DNA from: Motilimonas cestriensis
Lineage (GTDB): Bacteria; Pseudomonadota; Gammaproteobacteria; Enterobacterales; CBDFNC01
NCBI RefSeq assembly: GCF_021295315.1
Contig: NZ_JAIMJA010000010.1
Coordinates: forward strand, 1-64,000
DNA length: 64,000 nt
Direction of reading: 5' to 3'
Below, one piece after another: positions 15,719 through 25,222 of this stretch. The notes under the pieces were generated by a model. It was given only the letters and a program-made list of their open reading frames with translations. It had not been told where the DNA came from and ran no database searches. Every line of letters begins with the position of its first letter. The stretch's first letter is position 1. The position numbers and the translations under genes are program-made.

Positions 15719-17317
15719 TTATGAGAACTGATTCATCGTATTATTGTGTCCCGATGCTTTCAGCGCCTGATTGCCAGAAAAATACTCTTTATGGTCATCG
15801 CCAATATTAGAGCCAGACATATCTTGGTGTTTAACCGAGGCTAAACTTTGTCTGATTTCTTGGCGTTGCACCCCTTCCACATATGCCAACATGCCTTGCG
15901 TGCCAAAGTAGTCTTTTGCAAGGTTATCAGTGGATAACGCGGCCGTATGATACGTAGGCAAGGTAATCAAGTGGTGGAAAATACCCGCTTGTTTAGATGC
16001 ATCTTGCTGGAAGCAACGAATTTTCTCATCAGCAACTTGCGCTAACTCACTATCGTCATACTGCTGACTCATTAAGTTTTCACGGTGATAGCTGCTGAGA
16101 TCTCGACCTTGCTCTTGCCAAGCATCAAACACTTGCTGTCTAAAGTTAAGTGTCCAGTTGAATGAAGGACTGTTGTTGTATACCAGCTTAGCATTAGGCA
16201 CGACCTCTCTAATGCGGTTAACCATACCGGCGATTTGCTCAACATGAGGCTTCTCTGTTTCAATCCACAGTAAATCAGCGCCATTTTGTAACGAGGTAAT
16301 GCAATCTAGCACCACCCGATCTTCACCCGTATTGACTTTGAATTTCACGAGGCCATTGGGTAAGCGAGTTGGCTTTATTAGCTTATCCCCCTGACGGATA
16401 ACCATATCACCGGTGGCTAAACTAGCGACATCGGTCACCTCTTCGCCGTCAATAAACGCATTGTATTGATCGGCCAAGTCGCCAGCGAATTGGGATACCG
16501 GAATTTTTTGTGTTAAACCCGCGCCTAATGAATCTGTGCGCGCCACGATGATGCCATTTTCAATACCTAGCTCCATAAAGGCGTAACGCACCGCATTAAT
16601 TTTGGCTAAAAAGTCTTCATGGGGCACGGTCACCTTACCGTCTTGATGACCACACTGCTTAGCATCTGACACTTGGTTCTCTATTTGAATACAACAAGCC
16701 CCTGCCTCGATCATTTTCTTCGCCAATAGATAAGTGGCTTCTTCGTTGCCAAAACCAGCATCAATGTCAGCAATAATCGGCACAACATGTGTTTCAAATT
16801 CATCAATGCGTTTTTGCACAGCCCGCTCTTTGACATGGTCGCCTTCTTGTCTAGCGCCATCTAACTCTTTGAATAAATGATTCAACTCGCGAGCATCAGC
16901 CTGCTTTAGAAAAGTATATAACTCTTCTATTAACGCTGGCACCGAGGTTTTTTCGTGCATCGATTGGTCCGGCAATGGACCAAACTCAGAACGCATCGCT
17001 GCGACCATCCAGCCTGATAGATACAAATATCGGCCTTTAGTGGTACCAAAATGTTTCTTAACCGAGATCATTTTTTGTTGGCCAATAAAGCCGTGCCAAC
17101 AACCCAATGATTGTGTGTATTGGCTCGCATCATCGTCATAGCCTTGCATATCACGGCGCATGATATCTGCGGTGTATTGCGCGATATCCAACCCGGTTTT
17201 AAAGCGATTTTGTAATCGCATTCTCACGACAAACTCAGGGTTAATTGCGCGCCATGTATCACCTTGTTGCGCTAAAAAATTGCTGGCATGAGTCATTTCC
17301 GTTGTATAAGTCATCAT
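15719..17317 (-). CDS. aceA: Isocitrate lyase, long form
   Basis: The 532-residue enzyme cleaves isocitrate into glyoxylate and succinate, the first step of the glyoxylate shunt. The catalytic cysteine motif reads KQCGHQDGK near residue 225, the wording I recall from the long isocitrate lyases of Pseudomonas. The Mg-binding segment IADIDAGFG precedes it (about 187-195), and WIETEKPHVEQI marks the barrel end. The length is about 100 residues more than E. coli AceA, as in this subclass. ATG 17317 follows agaggc. The gene lies 184 bp after glcB on the same strand. Confidence 0.95.
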   Translation of the reverse strand: MMTYTTEMTHASNFLAQQGDTWRAINPEFVVRMRLQNRFKTGLDIAQYTADIMRRDMQGYDDDASQYTQSLGCWHGFIGQQKMISVKKHFGTTKGRYLYLSGWMVAAMRSEFGPLPDQSMHEKTSVPALIEELYTFLKQADARELNHLFKELDGARQEGDHVKERAVQKRIDEFETHVVPIIADIDAGFGNEEATYLLAKKMIEAGACCIQIENQVSDAKQCGHQDGKVTVPHEDFLAKINAVRYAFMELGIENGIIVARTDSLGAGLTQKIPVSQFAGDLADQYNAFIDGEEVTDVASLATGDMVIRQGDKLIKPTRLPNGLVKFKVNTGEDRVVLDCITSLQNGADLLWIETEKPHVEQIAGMVNRIREVVPNAKLVYNNSPSFNWTLNFRQQVFDAWQEQGRDLSSYHRENLMSQQYDDSELAQVADEKIRCFQQDASKQAGIFHHLITLPTYHTAALSTDNLAKDYFGTQGMLAYVEGVQRQEIRQSLASVKHQDMSGSNIGDDHKEYFSGNQALKASGHNNTMNQFS

Positions 17318-17501
17318 ATTTTGCCTCTTTTATCCTATGGTTTGTACGCTGGCCATGGCGAAATTAATAAGCCATGTGCAAGCGGGTTGTATCTCACTTA
17401 TTTTGTGACTGTGCGCCAACTTTCGGTGTAGATCTTTTTAGCTCGCTCACTGAGCTCTACTCAGCGAGCGCATTACCTTTAAACAACATCACCCTATGCC
17501 G

Positions 17502-19688
17502 CTATCCAGCTTGTTTCGCGAGTTGTCGATATTGATGTAACAGTGGCTCGGTATAGCCACTTGGTTGTTGCTCCCCTTCAAATATCAGTGCTCTAGCGGC
17601 TTTAAAAGCCAAGCTTTGCTCAGAGTTTGGGCTCATGTTACGGTAACCCGCTAACCCCGCGTTTTGCTGGTCTACCTGCTGCGCCATACGATCCATTACA
17701 GCTTCCACTTGTTGTGGAGTGCAAACCCCGTGCTTTAACCAATTCGCAATGTGCTGACTAGAAATACGTAAGGTTGCCCTGTCTTCCATTAAGCCTATGT
17801 TGTTAATGTCTGGTACTTTTGAGCAACCAACCCCCATCTCAACCCAGCGCACTACGTAACCTAAAATGCCTTGGATATTGTTAGCCAACTCATTTTCAAT
17901 CTGCTCATTGGTCAGTTTTTCCGGCGCGGCCATCAGTGGCACAGTTAACACTTTAGATAATGGGGTGGCAGCTCTGCCTTTAAGTTGTTGCTGCACGTCA
18001 TTCACATTCACTTGGTGATAGTGCAATGCATGTAATACCGCCGCAGTAGGTGAAGGAACCCAAGCCGTACTGGCACCTGAGCGTGGATGCTCGATTTTTG
18101 CTGTTAGCATGGAGGCCATTTCATCTGGCATAGCCCACATGCCTTTGCCGATTTGTGCTCTGCCTGGAAAGCCACAGGTTAAGCCCGCATCAACATTGGC
18201 GTTTTCATATGCTTGGATCCAAACCTGTTGTTTAATCTCATTTTTCGGTAGGAAAGGGCCTGCCTCCATACTGGTATGAATTTCATCACCGGTGCGATCT
18301 AAAAATCCCGTATTGATAAAAAACACCCGCTCTTTTGCTTCATAGATACACGCTTTAAGATTAACCGTCGTGCGGCGCTCTTCATCCATGATGCCTAATT
18401 TGATGGTATTGCGCGCCAGACCTAACATGTCTTCAACGCGGCCAAACAAACGGCAAGTGAATGCCACTTCTTCAGGGCCATGCATTTTCGGTTTAACAAT
18501 GTAGATACTGCCTGTGCGGCTATTATGAATATCGCGTTTGCTCATATCCATATCGTGAGTGTGTTGTAAATCAAGCATGCCAATCATGCTGGTTACCACG
18601 GCATCAATGATACCTTCAGGGGCAAAGTTACCTTGGGCATCTTGCATCAGCTCGGTATCCATTAAATGGCCGACATTGCGAACCAACAGCAATGAGCGAC
18701 CATGTAAACGGTATTCATCACCATTTTTACAATTAAAAATCTTGTCGGGATTTAAATGCCGCTCCATGGTATGACCATTTTTGTCGAATTCGGCGGTTAG
18801 ATTCCCTTGGATCAACCCCATCCAATTGCGATAAGCAGCAATCTTATCGCTGGCATCTACTGCGGCAATCGAGTCTTCGAGGTCCATTATGGTACTAAGG
18901 GCCGCTTCCACTTTAATATCATCAATGCCTGATAAATCGTGTTGACCAATAAAACCTTGTCTATCAATCACAACCTCTATGTGCAAACCATTATTTTTCA
19001 GCACAATAGAGCTGGGATCGGCTTTTGAATTAGCGAAAGCAACAAACTGACAAGGCGAAACTAATCCAGACTCTGAGCCATCAGGAAAGTAAGCTAACAG
19101 ATGCTGGAAATACACCGTATAACTGGCCACATCATGGTGTGAGCCTTTTTCTAGAGGACACACTTGATCGAGAAAGTCTTTGGCAAAATCAATTACATGC
19201 TTACCGCGAGCGGGATTATATTTACGACAAGGTGCGAGCCCTGAATCAGATGGGATAGCATCGCTGCCATAAAGTGCATCATATAAACTACCCCAACGTG
19301 CATTCGCGGCATTGAGTGCAAAACGCGCATTCATTACGGGAACCACTAACTGCGGGCCCGCTAACTCAGCAATCTCTTGGTCAACGTTTTCCGTTGTGAT
19401 AGTAAAAGGCGCAGGCTCATCCACTAAGTAATTAATTTCACGAAGAAAGGCTTGATAACTTTCCATGTCAAATTGAGGATTCGCAAGGTGCCATTGATCA
19501 ATTTGGTCTTGTAACTGTTGACGCGTTCTTAGCAAGGCACGGTTTTCAGGGGCAAGATCCTCGACTAACGCCGTTAAGTCATGCCAAAACGTTGCTGAAT
19601 TTAAACCCGTAAGGGGGAGAACTTCTTCGTTAATAAAGCGATAGAAGCCCTGATTGATTTCACATTCTTTCTTAAGCGCTTGGTTCAT
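17502..19688 (-). CDS. glcB: Malate synthase G
   Basis: The 728-residue enzyme condenses glyoxylate with acetyl-CoA to malate, the second step of the shunt. The protein is of the single-chain G type. Visible landmarks are IMDLEDSIAAVDASDKIAAY (about 268-287) with the metal-binding acidic residues, SIYIVKPKMHGPEEV, and GFLDRTGDEIHTSMEAG (about 460). No frameshift is seen. ATG 19688 follows aggaagagg. It is the first gene before aceA, and the gene order is as in Vibrio. It is divergent from the DUF3612 regulator with a 142-bp gap that holds three repeats likely used for control. Confidence 0.95.
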   Translation of the reverse strand: MNQALKKECEINQGFYRFINEEVLPLTGLNSATFWHDLTALVEDLAPENRALLRTRQQLQDQIDQWHLANPQFDMESYQAFLREINYLVDEPAPFTITTENVDQEIAELAGPQLVVPVMNARFALNAANARWGSLYDALYGSDAIPSDSGLAPCRKYNPARGKHVIDFAKDFLDQVCPLEKGSHHDVASYTVYFQHLLAYFPDGSESGLVSPCQFVAFANSKADPSSIVLKNNGLHIEVVIDRQGFIGQHDLSGIDDIKVEAALSTIMDLEDSIAAVDASDKIAAYRNWMGLIQGNLTAEFDKNGHTMERHLNPDKIFNCKNGDEYRLHGRSLLLVRNVGHLMDTELMQDAQGNFAPEGIIDAVVTSMIGMLDLQHTHDMDMSKRDIHNSRTGSIYIVKPKMHGPEEVAFTCRLFGRVEDMLGLARNTIKLGIMDEERRTTVNLKACIYEAKERVFFINTGFLDRTGDEIHTSMEAGPFLPKNEIKQQVWIQAYENANVDAGLTCGFPGRAQIGKGMWAMPDEMASMLTAKIEHPRSGASTAWVPSPTAAVLHALHYHQVNVNDVQQQLKGRAATPLSKVLTVPLMAAPEKLTNEQIENELANNIQGILGYVVRWVEMGVGCSKVPDINNIGLMEDRATLRISSQHIANWLKHGVCTPQQVEAVMDRMAQQVDQQNAGLAGYRNMSPNSEQSLAFKAARALIFEGEQQPSGYTEPLLHQYRQLAKQAG

Positions 19689-19790
19689 GGCCTCTTCCTC
19701 TTAATACATACAGGCAATTAATGGTTAAAGTGTGAGCAAGGTTTGGTGTTTATTTGTTCACTGATTGGAAGTGTAGAGGAAGGCTGGCTA

Positions 19791-19828
19791 AAATTTCACA
19801 ATAGAAATTTCACAGTGTAAATTTTACA
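19791..19828. promoter_or_regulatory. Three 14-bp direct repeats, likely operator of glcB and the DUF3612 regulator
   Basis: AAATTTCACA occurs at 19791-19800 and 19805-19814, and AAATTTTACA at 19819-19828. They are spaced exactly 14 bases apart, and the last ends two bases before the regulator's ATG. The regulator has no recognisable ribosome site, because the repeats take its place. The arrangement suits cooperative binding of the adjacent XRE regulator, with self-control and control of glcB-aceA. Binding is inference. Confidence 0.55.
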
Positions 19829-19830
19829 AA

Positions 19831-21417
19831 ATGAAAAATAGTAAAAGTTTATTACGTCAGTCGCATTTTCTTGGCACAAAAATCCGCAACTTACGAAAAC
19901 GAAACAACCTTACACTGGAAGATTTGTCTGCTCGCTGTATTAAAGTCAGCGCCGAAGAGGCGCCGTCAGTCTCATACTTATCAATGATCGAGCGCGGTAA
20001 GCGCGTTCCCAGTGAAGAAATGCTCACAGTGATCGCCACGGTATTTCAAAAAGATGCGCATTGGTTTTTAGATGATGAGCCAGAGCCGCAAGACATTACC
20101 CCAGCCAAAGGTAATCATGGTGGCATCAGTGGCATGGCCCTTGAGCCTAGCTTTTTGTTTTCTAGTGAAGTACTACAAATTGCCATTCCCGAGATGCTGT
20201 CACAAACGGGCACCACCGGTCGGCAATTTGCACACTTGCTGATCCGTGCGCATCAAGAGCACCATCAAAATCATTTTCCCGATCTTGAACGCGCGGCAGA
20301 ATCAGTTGGCCATAAACGCATGCCGTTACATGTCGATGACTTAGTTGAAATTGCCGAGAATGTGGGCTTAATAGTCAAGTGGTTTGACCGTGCCAGTGAA
20401 GATATCGTTGACGATCAGGGTGAGCAATCAAAAAGAGTGATCAGCTCCTTCTTCGAGCCACCAAAAACGGTTTACCTTAATGAACAACTAAAAAAACAAC
20501 AAACCCGCTTAAAATATGATTTAGCAGTGCACATCGGCCATTGCGTATTACACAATAACGATGGCATGAAAAGCGTGATGGTAGCTGGGCGCAACCAAAG
20601 CTATGGCTTACATGAAGATCATTCACAACAACACTCTGCTGCCACATTAGATTCCCAAGATATTCTTCATGCTTGGCGCGACTTTGAATGTAGCTTTTTT
20701 GCCGGTGCCTTGCTTTGCCCCAAAGTGCCCTTTCGTCAATTACTTGATCGTCGCGGTTATGAGATCAATGTCAGTGAATATTTGGCTGTGTCAGAGTCAG
20801 TGGTGATGCGGCGAATGACGGCCGTTTCACCCTACCCGCACTGGCATTATTTTGATGCCTACGCCCCCGGTAAACTCAAAGCGGTATATCGAGGTAATGG
20901 TATTCCACTGCCTTGGGGCAATATGCGCTTAGTCAACGACCCTTGTCAGCACTGGTCGGTATTTCGTATGATCAATGCATCATCTACCGGCACTGAAGCG
21001 CAGATATCTATTTTAAATCAAGGTGATATACCAAAAATTTATTGCTGCGAATCAATCAAAGTGGAAGATCTGGCGGGTAATCATCATGTCCTTTGCACAG
21101 GAATCGATCTCAATCCAGCGCTGGATGCGCAGGGCCATGATAGTGTCGCTATCGCCACTGAGCTCAAATTCGCATGTATGAAAAACGGTGGCGAAACGGC
21201 GATCCCCAACAAGATAAAAAAAATCTTGCTAAGTGTGGCGCAGATCCTAAACATTGCTTGGATTGAACGCGGTATTAATAATGAAGCTCGGCTAATTTGT
21301 TCTCGCGGCATTCAATGCCCACGAGAGCCTAAATGTTACGCCAGCGATATCTGCCAACAGAATGTGTTTGATGTACAGCAAATCCAAGCTCAAATTATTC
21401 AGTCATTAAACAACTAA
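19831..21417 (+). CDS. XRE-family regulator with DUF3612 region, divergent from glcB
   Basis: The 528-residue protein has a helix-turn-helix domain at about 10-72 (LGTKIRNLRKRNNLTLEDL) and a long regulatory part. Around residues 228-240 there is a relic of an IrrE/ImmA-type motif, HIGHC, in place of HExxH. The C-terminus has four cysteines at exact six-residue steps (490, 496, 502, 508), suggesting a metal or Fe-S site. Proteins of this size beside isocitrate lyase and malate synthase are annotated DUF3612 in Vibrio, and relatives respond to short-chain fatty acyl compounds. It probably controls the glyoxylate genes. Confidence 0.82.
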   Translation: MKNSKSLLRQSHFLGTKIRNLRKRNNLTLEDLSARCIKVSAEEAPSVSYLSMIERGKRVPSEEMLTVIATVFQKDAHWFLDDEPEPQDITPAKGNHGGISGMALEPSFLFSSEVLQIAIPEMLSQTGTTGRQFAHLLIRAHQEHHQNHFPDLERAAESVGHKRMPLHVDDLVEIAENVGLIVKWFDRASEDIVDDQGEQSKRVISSFFEPPKTVYLNEQLKKQQTRLKYDLAVHIGHCVLHNNDGMKSVMVAGRNQSYGLHEDHSQQHSAATLDSQDILHAWRDFECSFFAGALLCPKVPFRQLLDRRGYEINVSEYLAVSESVVMRRMTAVSPYPHWHYFDAYAPGKLKAVYRGNGIPLPWGNMRLVNDPCQHWSVFRMINASSTGTEAQISILNQGDIPKIYCCESIKVEDLAGNHHVLCTGIDLNPALDAQGHDSVAIATELKFACMKNGGETAIPNKIKKILLSVAQILNIAWIERGINNEARLICSRGIQCPREPKCYASDICQQNVFDVQQIQAQIIQSLNN

Positions 21418-21444
21418 GCTAATATTTTGTCCTATGCTGGGCAT

Positions 21445-22110
21445 TTATTTGGCCAAAAACTCGGCTAAATAAGGGCCATTATTACTAGGATAAATCACGT
21501 ATTCACCGTGATACTTCACCTTAGACTTATAATCTGTCACTTTAAACAATAATAAATTCTGCGCTCCGGCTAATGAAATTAGCTGTTGAACGTTGCCGCG
21601 CACGTAGCAAGATAGCGGACGAATAAGCCGTTTTTCTTCAGCATGGATAGCACGCTCGTACTGCTGTCGACAGACCACTAGCGAGTCCATCCCTGCGCTA
21701 TTTCGTTTCACCTTGCGTTCAATGACTGAATCAGTGATCAACGACCAATCCGACTCTGCTAATTGATCGAATAAAGCATCAATTTGTGTTTCATAAACCT
21801 TAGCCAGGGTACCTTGCTCAGACAATAAAGCGCCGTAAACACGAGTGATATCTTCAAACGTTTGCTTCAGCTGAGCATGTTTGCCCATACTACGTCCTTG
21901 CTGTTGCCACACCAGTAAAGTAGCCGCAACACAATGTGCAAAACGCTGGGTTTTAATGGCTTTTGTCACCCAAGCATTCAGATAATGAGCTTGATTAACT
22001 GGAGTGCGAGAAACACTGCCATCTAAATGAGCTTGCTCTAACTCATTAAGCGCGATGCAGGCTAAATCATAGATTTCTTTAGCAAAAGTAGAACTGGCTT
22101 GGCTGGACAT
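21445..22110 (-). CDS. Hypothetical protein, 221 residues
   Basis: I do not recognise it. The product is soluble, rich in Gln, Ala and Leu, and mostly helical for residues 1-150. A stretch with many charged residues (ERKVKRNSAGMDSLVVCRQQ) follows, and the C-terminal 40 residues are strand-rich and end KYHGEYVIYPSNNGPYLAEF. No signal peptide or catalytic motif was seen. ATG 22110 follows a weak site. It is convergent with the DUF3612 regulator (27 bp apart) and lies 60 bp after the AraC regulator gene on the same strand. Confidence 0.65.
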   Translation of the reverse strand: MSSQASSTFAKEIYDLACIALNELEQAHLDGSVSRTPVNQAHYLNAWVTKAIKTQRFAHCVAATLLVWQQQGRSMGKHAQLKQTFEDITRVYGALLSEQGTLAKVYETQIDALFDQLAESDWSLITDSVIERKVKRNSAGMDSLVVCRQQYERAIHAEEKRLIRPLSCYVRGNVQQLISLAGAQNLLLFKVTDYKSKVKYHGEYVIYPSNNGPYLAEFLAK

Positions 22111-22170
22111 TAAAAACTCAAAAGTTAAAAAACGGCTATTTTACCTATTTTGTATTTCGCTGACTACGTC

Positions 22171-23040
22171 TCATGCTTTTCGCTGCGAAAATTGCCGACG
22201 AAATTCGCTTGGTTTCATGCCTTTATAGAGCTTAAATTGGCGGTTAAAGTTGGCCAAATTATTAAAGCCGACACGGTTGGCAATAGCTGCGATAGCCAGA
22301 TTTTTATTAATCAATTGCTCACAAGCTTTACCGATACGATACTGCGCAAGATGTACCGAAAAGCTATTATTAAAATGTTTTTCAAACATACGATACACGC
22401 TGCTTTTACTCATATGTAAATGTTGGCATAAATCATCAACTAGGATCTGAGTATGATAATGTTGCTCAATAAATGCAGTGGCCTTATTGAGCTTGGTATG
22501 CTGCTTTTCGGTTTCTTCAACATAGGGCTGAGAGCTTGATGTAATGGATTTTTGTTCAGGTGCTTCCGCCATGATGGCTAAGATAGCAAGGACATTATTA
22601 ACTTGCTGCAACGGGCTTAACTGCCTATGAGATTGGAGATGCTGATAGACCTGCTGCGCGGCTTCTTGACAAAATAATAGCCCTTGATTACTGCGCTGTA
22701 GCATGCGCTGAATGCCTTGATATTCAGGCAGTAACTTTATTAAGCTGTTAATCCATTGGCCACTAAACCACAGCACATAGGTATCATTGTGTGAGGCCTC
22801 ATTGAGCAACGAGTCGATAGTATTAGTGTGGGGTAAGTGAGGGCCAAATAGCGCCAGCGTATTGTGACTAAACGGCAAAATAGCATCGCCAACAAATAAC
22901 TTGCCAGCACAATCACGCTTAAGCACTATTTCGTATTCTAGATGGTAGTGCCAATCGAAATGACTCTCTGTACATTGGTAATGCATCACCCGCCAAGGTC
23001 GCGTGTGATCGCCACACATTTTTTCAATATAAGGTTTCAT
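22171..23040 (-). CDS. AraC-family transcriptional regulator
   Basis: The 289-residue protein has an N-terminal cupin-like sensing domain (about 20-130, with HWHYHLEYEIVLK near its start) and a C-terminal pair of AraC helix-turn-helix motifs (about 185-283). The latter include ILVDDLCQHLHMSKSSVYR and the signature from IAAIANRVGFNNLANFNRQF to MKPSEFR. It is divergent from the exporter gene at 23191 with a 150-bp gap, so it probably controls that gene in answer to a sugar or related ligand. The ligand is unknown. Confidence 0.88.
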   Translation of the reverse strand: MKPYIEKMCGDHTRPWRVMHYQCTESHFDWHYHLEYEIVLKRDCAGKLFVGDAILPFSHNTLALFGPHLPHTNTIDSLLNEASHNDTYVLWFSGQWINSLIKLLPEYQGIQRMLQRSNQGLLFCQEAAQQVYQHLQSHRQLSPLQQVNNVLAILAIMAEAPEQKSITSSSQPYVEETEKQHTKLNKATAFIEQHYHTQILVDDLCQHLHMSKSSVYRMFEKHFNNSFSVHLAQYRIGKACEQLINKNLAIAAIANRVGFNNLANFNRQFKLYKGMKPSEFRRQFSQRKA

Positions 23041-23190
23041 GCCTACTTCTTTATTCTATTTATTCATTTATGCCCAACCGAACGACCTTATAGTATCAGA
23101 AGCTGAAACAAATGAATCACTTTTCCCCTGTCAAACACCTACATTAACGCCATCAGATTGACCAAAATAATCCCTAATTAAGGCAGTAAC

Positions 23191-24405
23191 ATGATAAAAA
23201 ATCCCGTCTCTATAATATTTATAGTCACGACCTTTATTTCCGGTCTCAGCACGGCCCTTGTTTTTCCACTTACTAGCTTATATTTGGTAGATGCGATTGG
23301 CTGCTCACCATTAGAGATGGGGGTTTTCTTAGTGGTGATGGTGCTAAGCAGTGTTATCGCTTCGATGTATTTAGGTAAAAAATCTGACACGCACTGGAGC
23401 AGAAGCGCCATACTAAGCGCAGCACAAATTAGCTTTTTTATTGGCGTGGTTATTCTTGCTTTTACCCGTGATTATTACATCGCACTTGTCGCCGCTATTG
23501 TCTTCTTAAGTGTGGGCGGTGCAGCCTTACCACAAATTTTCACATTAGGCCGTCTTTACGCCGATAAAGAGCTGAACAATAACAGCGCGCAATTTTTATC
23601 AGTGATGCGTGCGGGAATAGCCTTAGCTTGGGTAGTCGGCCCGCCCATCGCCTTTTTACTCAAAGAGCAATTAGGCTTTACCGCCACGTTTGTTTGCTCT
23701 GGCCTGTTGGCATTATCGATGTTGTTGTTAATCAGCTATCTACCTGATCACTCAAAATTTGTAGCAGACCAACCTAGCAGCAATGATGAGCCGGTACAGA
23801 ATGCCCAGCATTGGCTGCTGATCCCAGGTGTTGCTTTGTTTTTACTTAGCACGCTCGCCATGTTTTCTGCTAACAATATGTATATTACTGCACTACCTAT
23901 CTACCTTACCAAAGAGCTAACATACAGCGCACAATGGGCTGGCTACCTAATGGGGATGGCTGCTTTTATCGAAATTCCATTTATGGTACTAGCGGGCAGC
24001 TTGGCAAATAGAATCGGGACCATGCGTTTACTGGTCATAGGTGTTGCAGCCGGCATTCTCTACTACAGTGGGCTGCTTGTTTTGACAAACATTTGGCAGC
24101 TACTGGCACTGCAATTGTTTAACGGCATTTTTATCGCGATCACGGCAAGCCTTGGCATGATTGTGATGCAAGATTTAATGCGTAATCAAATGGGTCTAGG
24201 CACTACACTGTTTAGCAGTGCGCAGCAACTTAGCATGTTAGTGGGTAGTTTATGCGTTGGCCTAATTGCACAATATTTTGATTATCACACTGTCTTTCTC
24301 GGCTCATTAGTGGCCAGCATACTGGCTTTAATCGTCCTTTTGGGTGTAATGCTGAGAACGAGTCAGCAAAAAAAGCAACTAACCGACCTTCAAGCTTCAC
24401 CATGA
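23191..24405 (+). CDS. MFS exporter, SetA/SetB-like sugar efflux family
   Basis: The 404-residue protein has 12 predicted membrane segments. Helix 1 (FIVTTFISGLSTALVFPLTS), the segment GKKSDTHWSRS after helix 2, and the stretch RAGIALAWVVGPPIAF in helix 5 follow the pattern of E. coli SetA/SetB, which export sugars and sugar-phosphate analogues. ATG 23191 lies after aaggcagtaac. The promoter region is shared with the AraC regulator gene. The substrate is not deducible. Confidence 0.82.
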   Translation: MIKNPVSIIFIVTTFISGLSTALVFPLTSLYLVDAIGCSPLEMGVFLVVMVLSSVIASMYLGKKSDTHWSRSAILSAAQISFFIGVVILAFTRDYYIALVAAIVFLSVGGAALPQIFTLGRLYADKELNNNSAQFLSVMRAGIALAWVVGPPIAFLLKEQLGFTATFVCSGLLALSMLLLISYLPDHSKFVADQPSSNDEPVQNAQHWLLIPGVALFLLSTLAMFSANNMYITALPIYLTKELTYSAQWAGYLMGMAAFIEIPFMVLAGSLANRIGTMRLLVIGVAAGILYYSGLLVLTNIWQLLALQLFNGIFIAITASLGMIVMQDLMRNQMGLGTTLFSSAQQLSMLVGSLCVGLIAQYFDYHTVFLGSLVASILALIVLLGVMLRTSQQKKQLTDLQASP

Positions 24406-24420
24406 TGTGGGCTTTATAAC

Positions 24421-24485
24421 CTATACCACTAGGGTAAGAGAAAGTATATTTTTCTGGTAAATGTCGTTTTCAAGGATGAAAATGA
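24421..24485 (+). repeat. Dispersed repeat, copy 1
   Basis: A stretch of about 65 bp beginning CCTAT and containing AAAGTATATTTTTCTGG and TCGTTTTCAAGGATGA recurs at 32821-32880 on the same strand, with scattered differences. Both copies lie just after a + strand gene. It could be the end of a lost insertion sequence or a small repeat family. No protein is encoded. Confidence 0.5.
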
Positions 24486-24585
24486 TTGGTGAGTATTTGC
24501 CATTGCGGTGACAATTCTAGCTCATTTTATATAAGCAGACTCACGTTACTATATTGAAACTGAGTGCTGTAGCTAAATTACAGGC

Positions 24586-24615
24586 AAAAAAAACGAGACT
24601 GAACGTCTCGTTTTA
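24586..24615 (-). terminator. Rho-independent terminator of the second cold-shock gene
   Basis: Minus strand: AAAACGAGACG - ttca - GTCTCGTTTTTTTT. The stem is perfect and followed by eight T; the run of A on the + strand is at 24586-24593. It lies about 65 bp after the stop of the csp gene. Confidence 0.9.
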
Positions 24616-24677
24616 TCAACTGTTTACATCATTTTCTGATTCTACACTACTAATAGTGGGCCATCAGAAATTCACCA

Positions 24678-24887
24678 TTATAGCGGTACGATGTTCTCAG
24701 CTTGAGGACCTTTTTGGCCTTGAGTAACTTCAAACTGAACTTTTTGACCTTCAGCTAAAGTTTTGAAACCAGTACCAGTAATTGCACGGAAGTGAGCAAA
24801 AACGTCAGGGCCATTCTCTTGTTGAATGAAACCGAAACCTTTAGCTTCGTTAAACCATTTTACTGTACCAGTAGTTGTATTAGACAT
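24678..24887 (-). CDS. Cold-shock protein, CspA family (second copy)
   Basis: The 69-residue cold-shock domain has RNP1 KGFGFI intact; RNP2 reads VFAHF, the valine-to-alanine change being common in the family. It is very similar to the protein at 15238-15447, differing mainly in the loop after RNP1 (QQENGPDVF against [10 protein letters not shown]) and at the C-terminus. ATG 24887 follows a modest site (aggatat). A strong promoter lies about 150 bp upstream. Confidence 0.95.
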   Translation of the reverse strand: MSNTTTGTVKWFNEAKGFGFIQQENGPDVFAHFRAITGTGFKTLAEGQKVQFEVTQGQKGPQAENIVPL

Positions 24888-25038
24888 AATCTATATCCTG
24901 TAAATCAAGAGTAATAAGCTCATCGAGCTCGTTGTTTTGCTGGAAGTGTTGCTATTACTTATGAAAACAGGATTTAAGAGGTAAATCTTTAATCCGGATG
25001 GTGCGCATAAATATAAACCGTACTTTCAAGCTAAAAAG

Positions 25039-25066
25039 ATTATAAACCCCCTGTACGTTAAGTCAA
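25039..25066 (-). promoter_or_regulatory. Strong sigma-70-type promoter of the second cold-shock gene
   Basis: On the minus strand TTGACT (25061-25066) and a perfect TATAAT (25039-25044) are 16 bases apart. The transcript would start near 25032 and have a leader of about 145 bases. The leader (24888-25032) holds no gene. The stretch 25067-25222 between this promoter and the next gene is A+T-rich and empty. Confidence 0.7.
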
Positions 25067-25222
25067 CGAATTTTACACCGTAAAAACAGCCTTTAAATCA
25101 AGATAACATAAATATAAAAAAACCATTACAATCAACAAGTAACACAAAGCTACAAAAGGTGTATTTGTTTCAGAAATTTTAACGCTATGAGAACATTACA
25201 CAATTACCACTACCTCAAAAGG

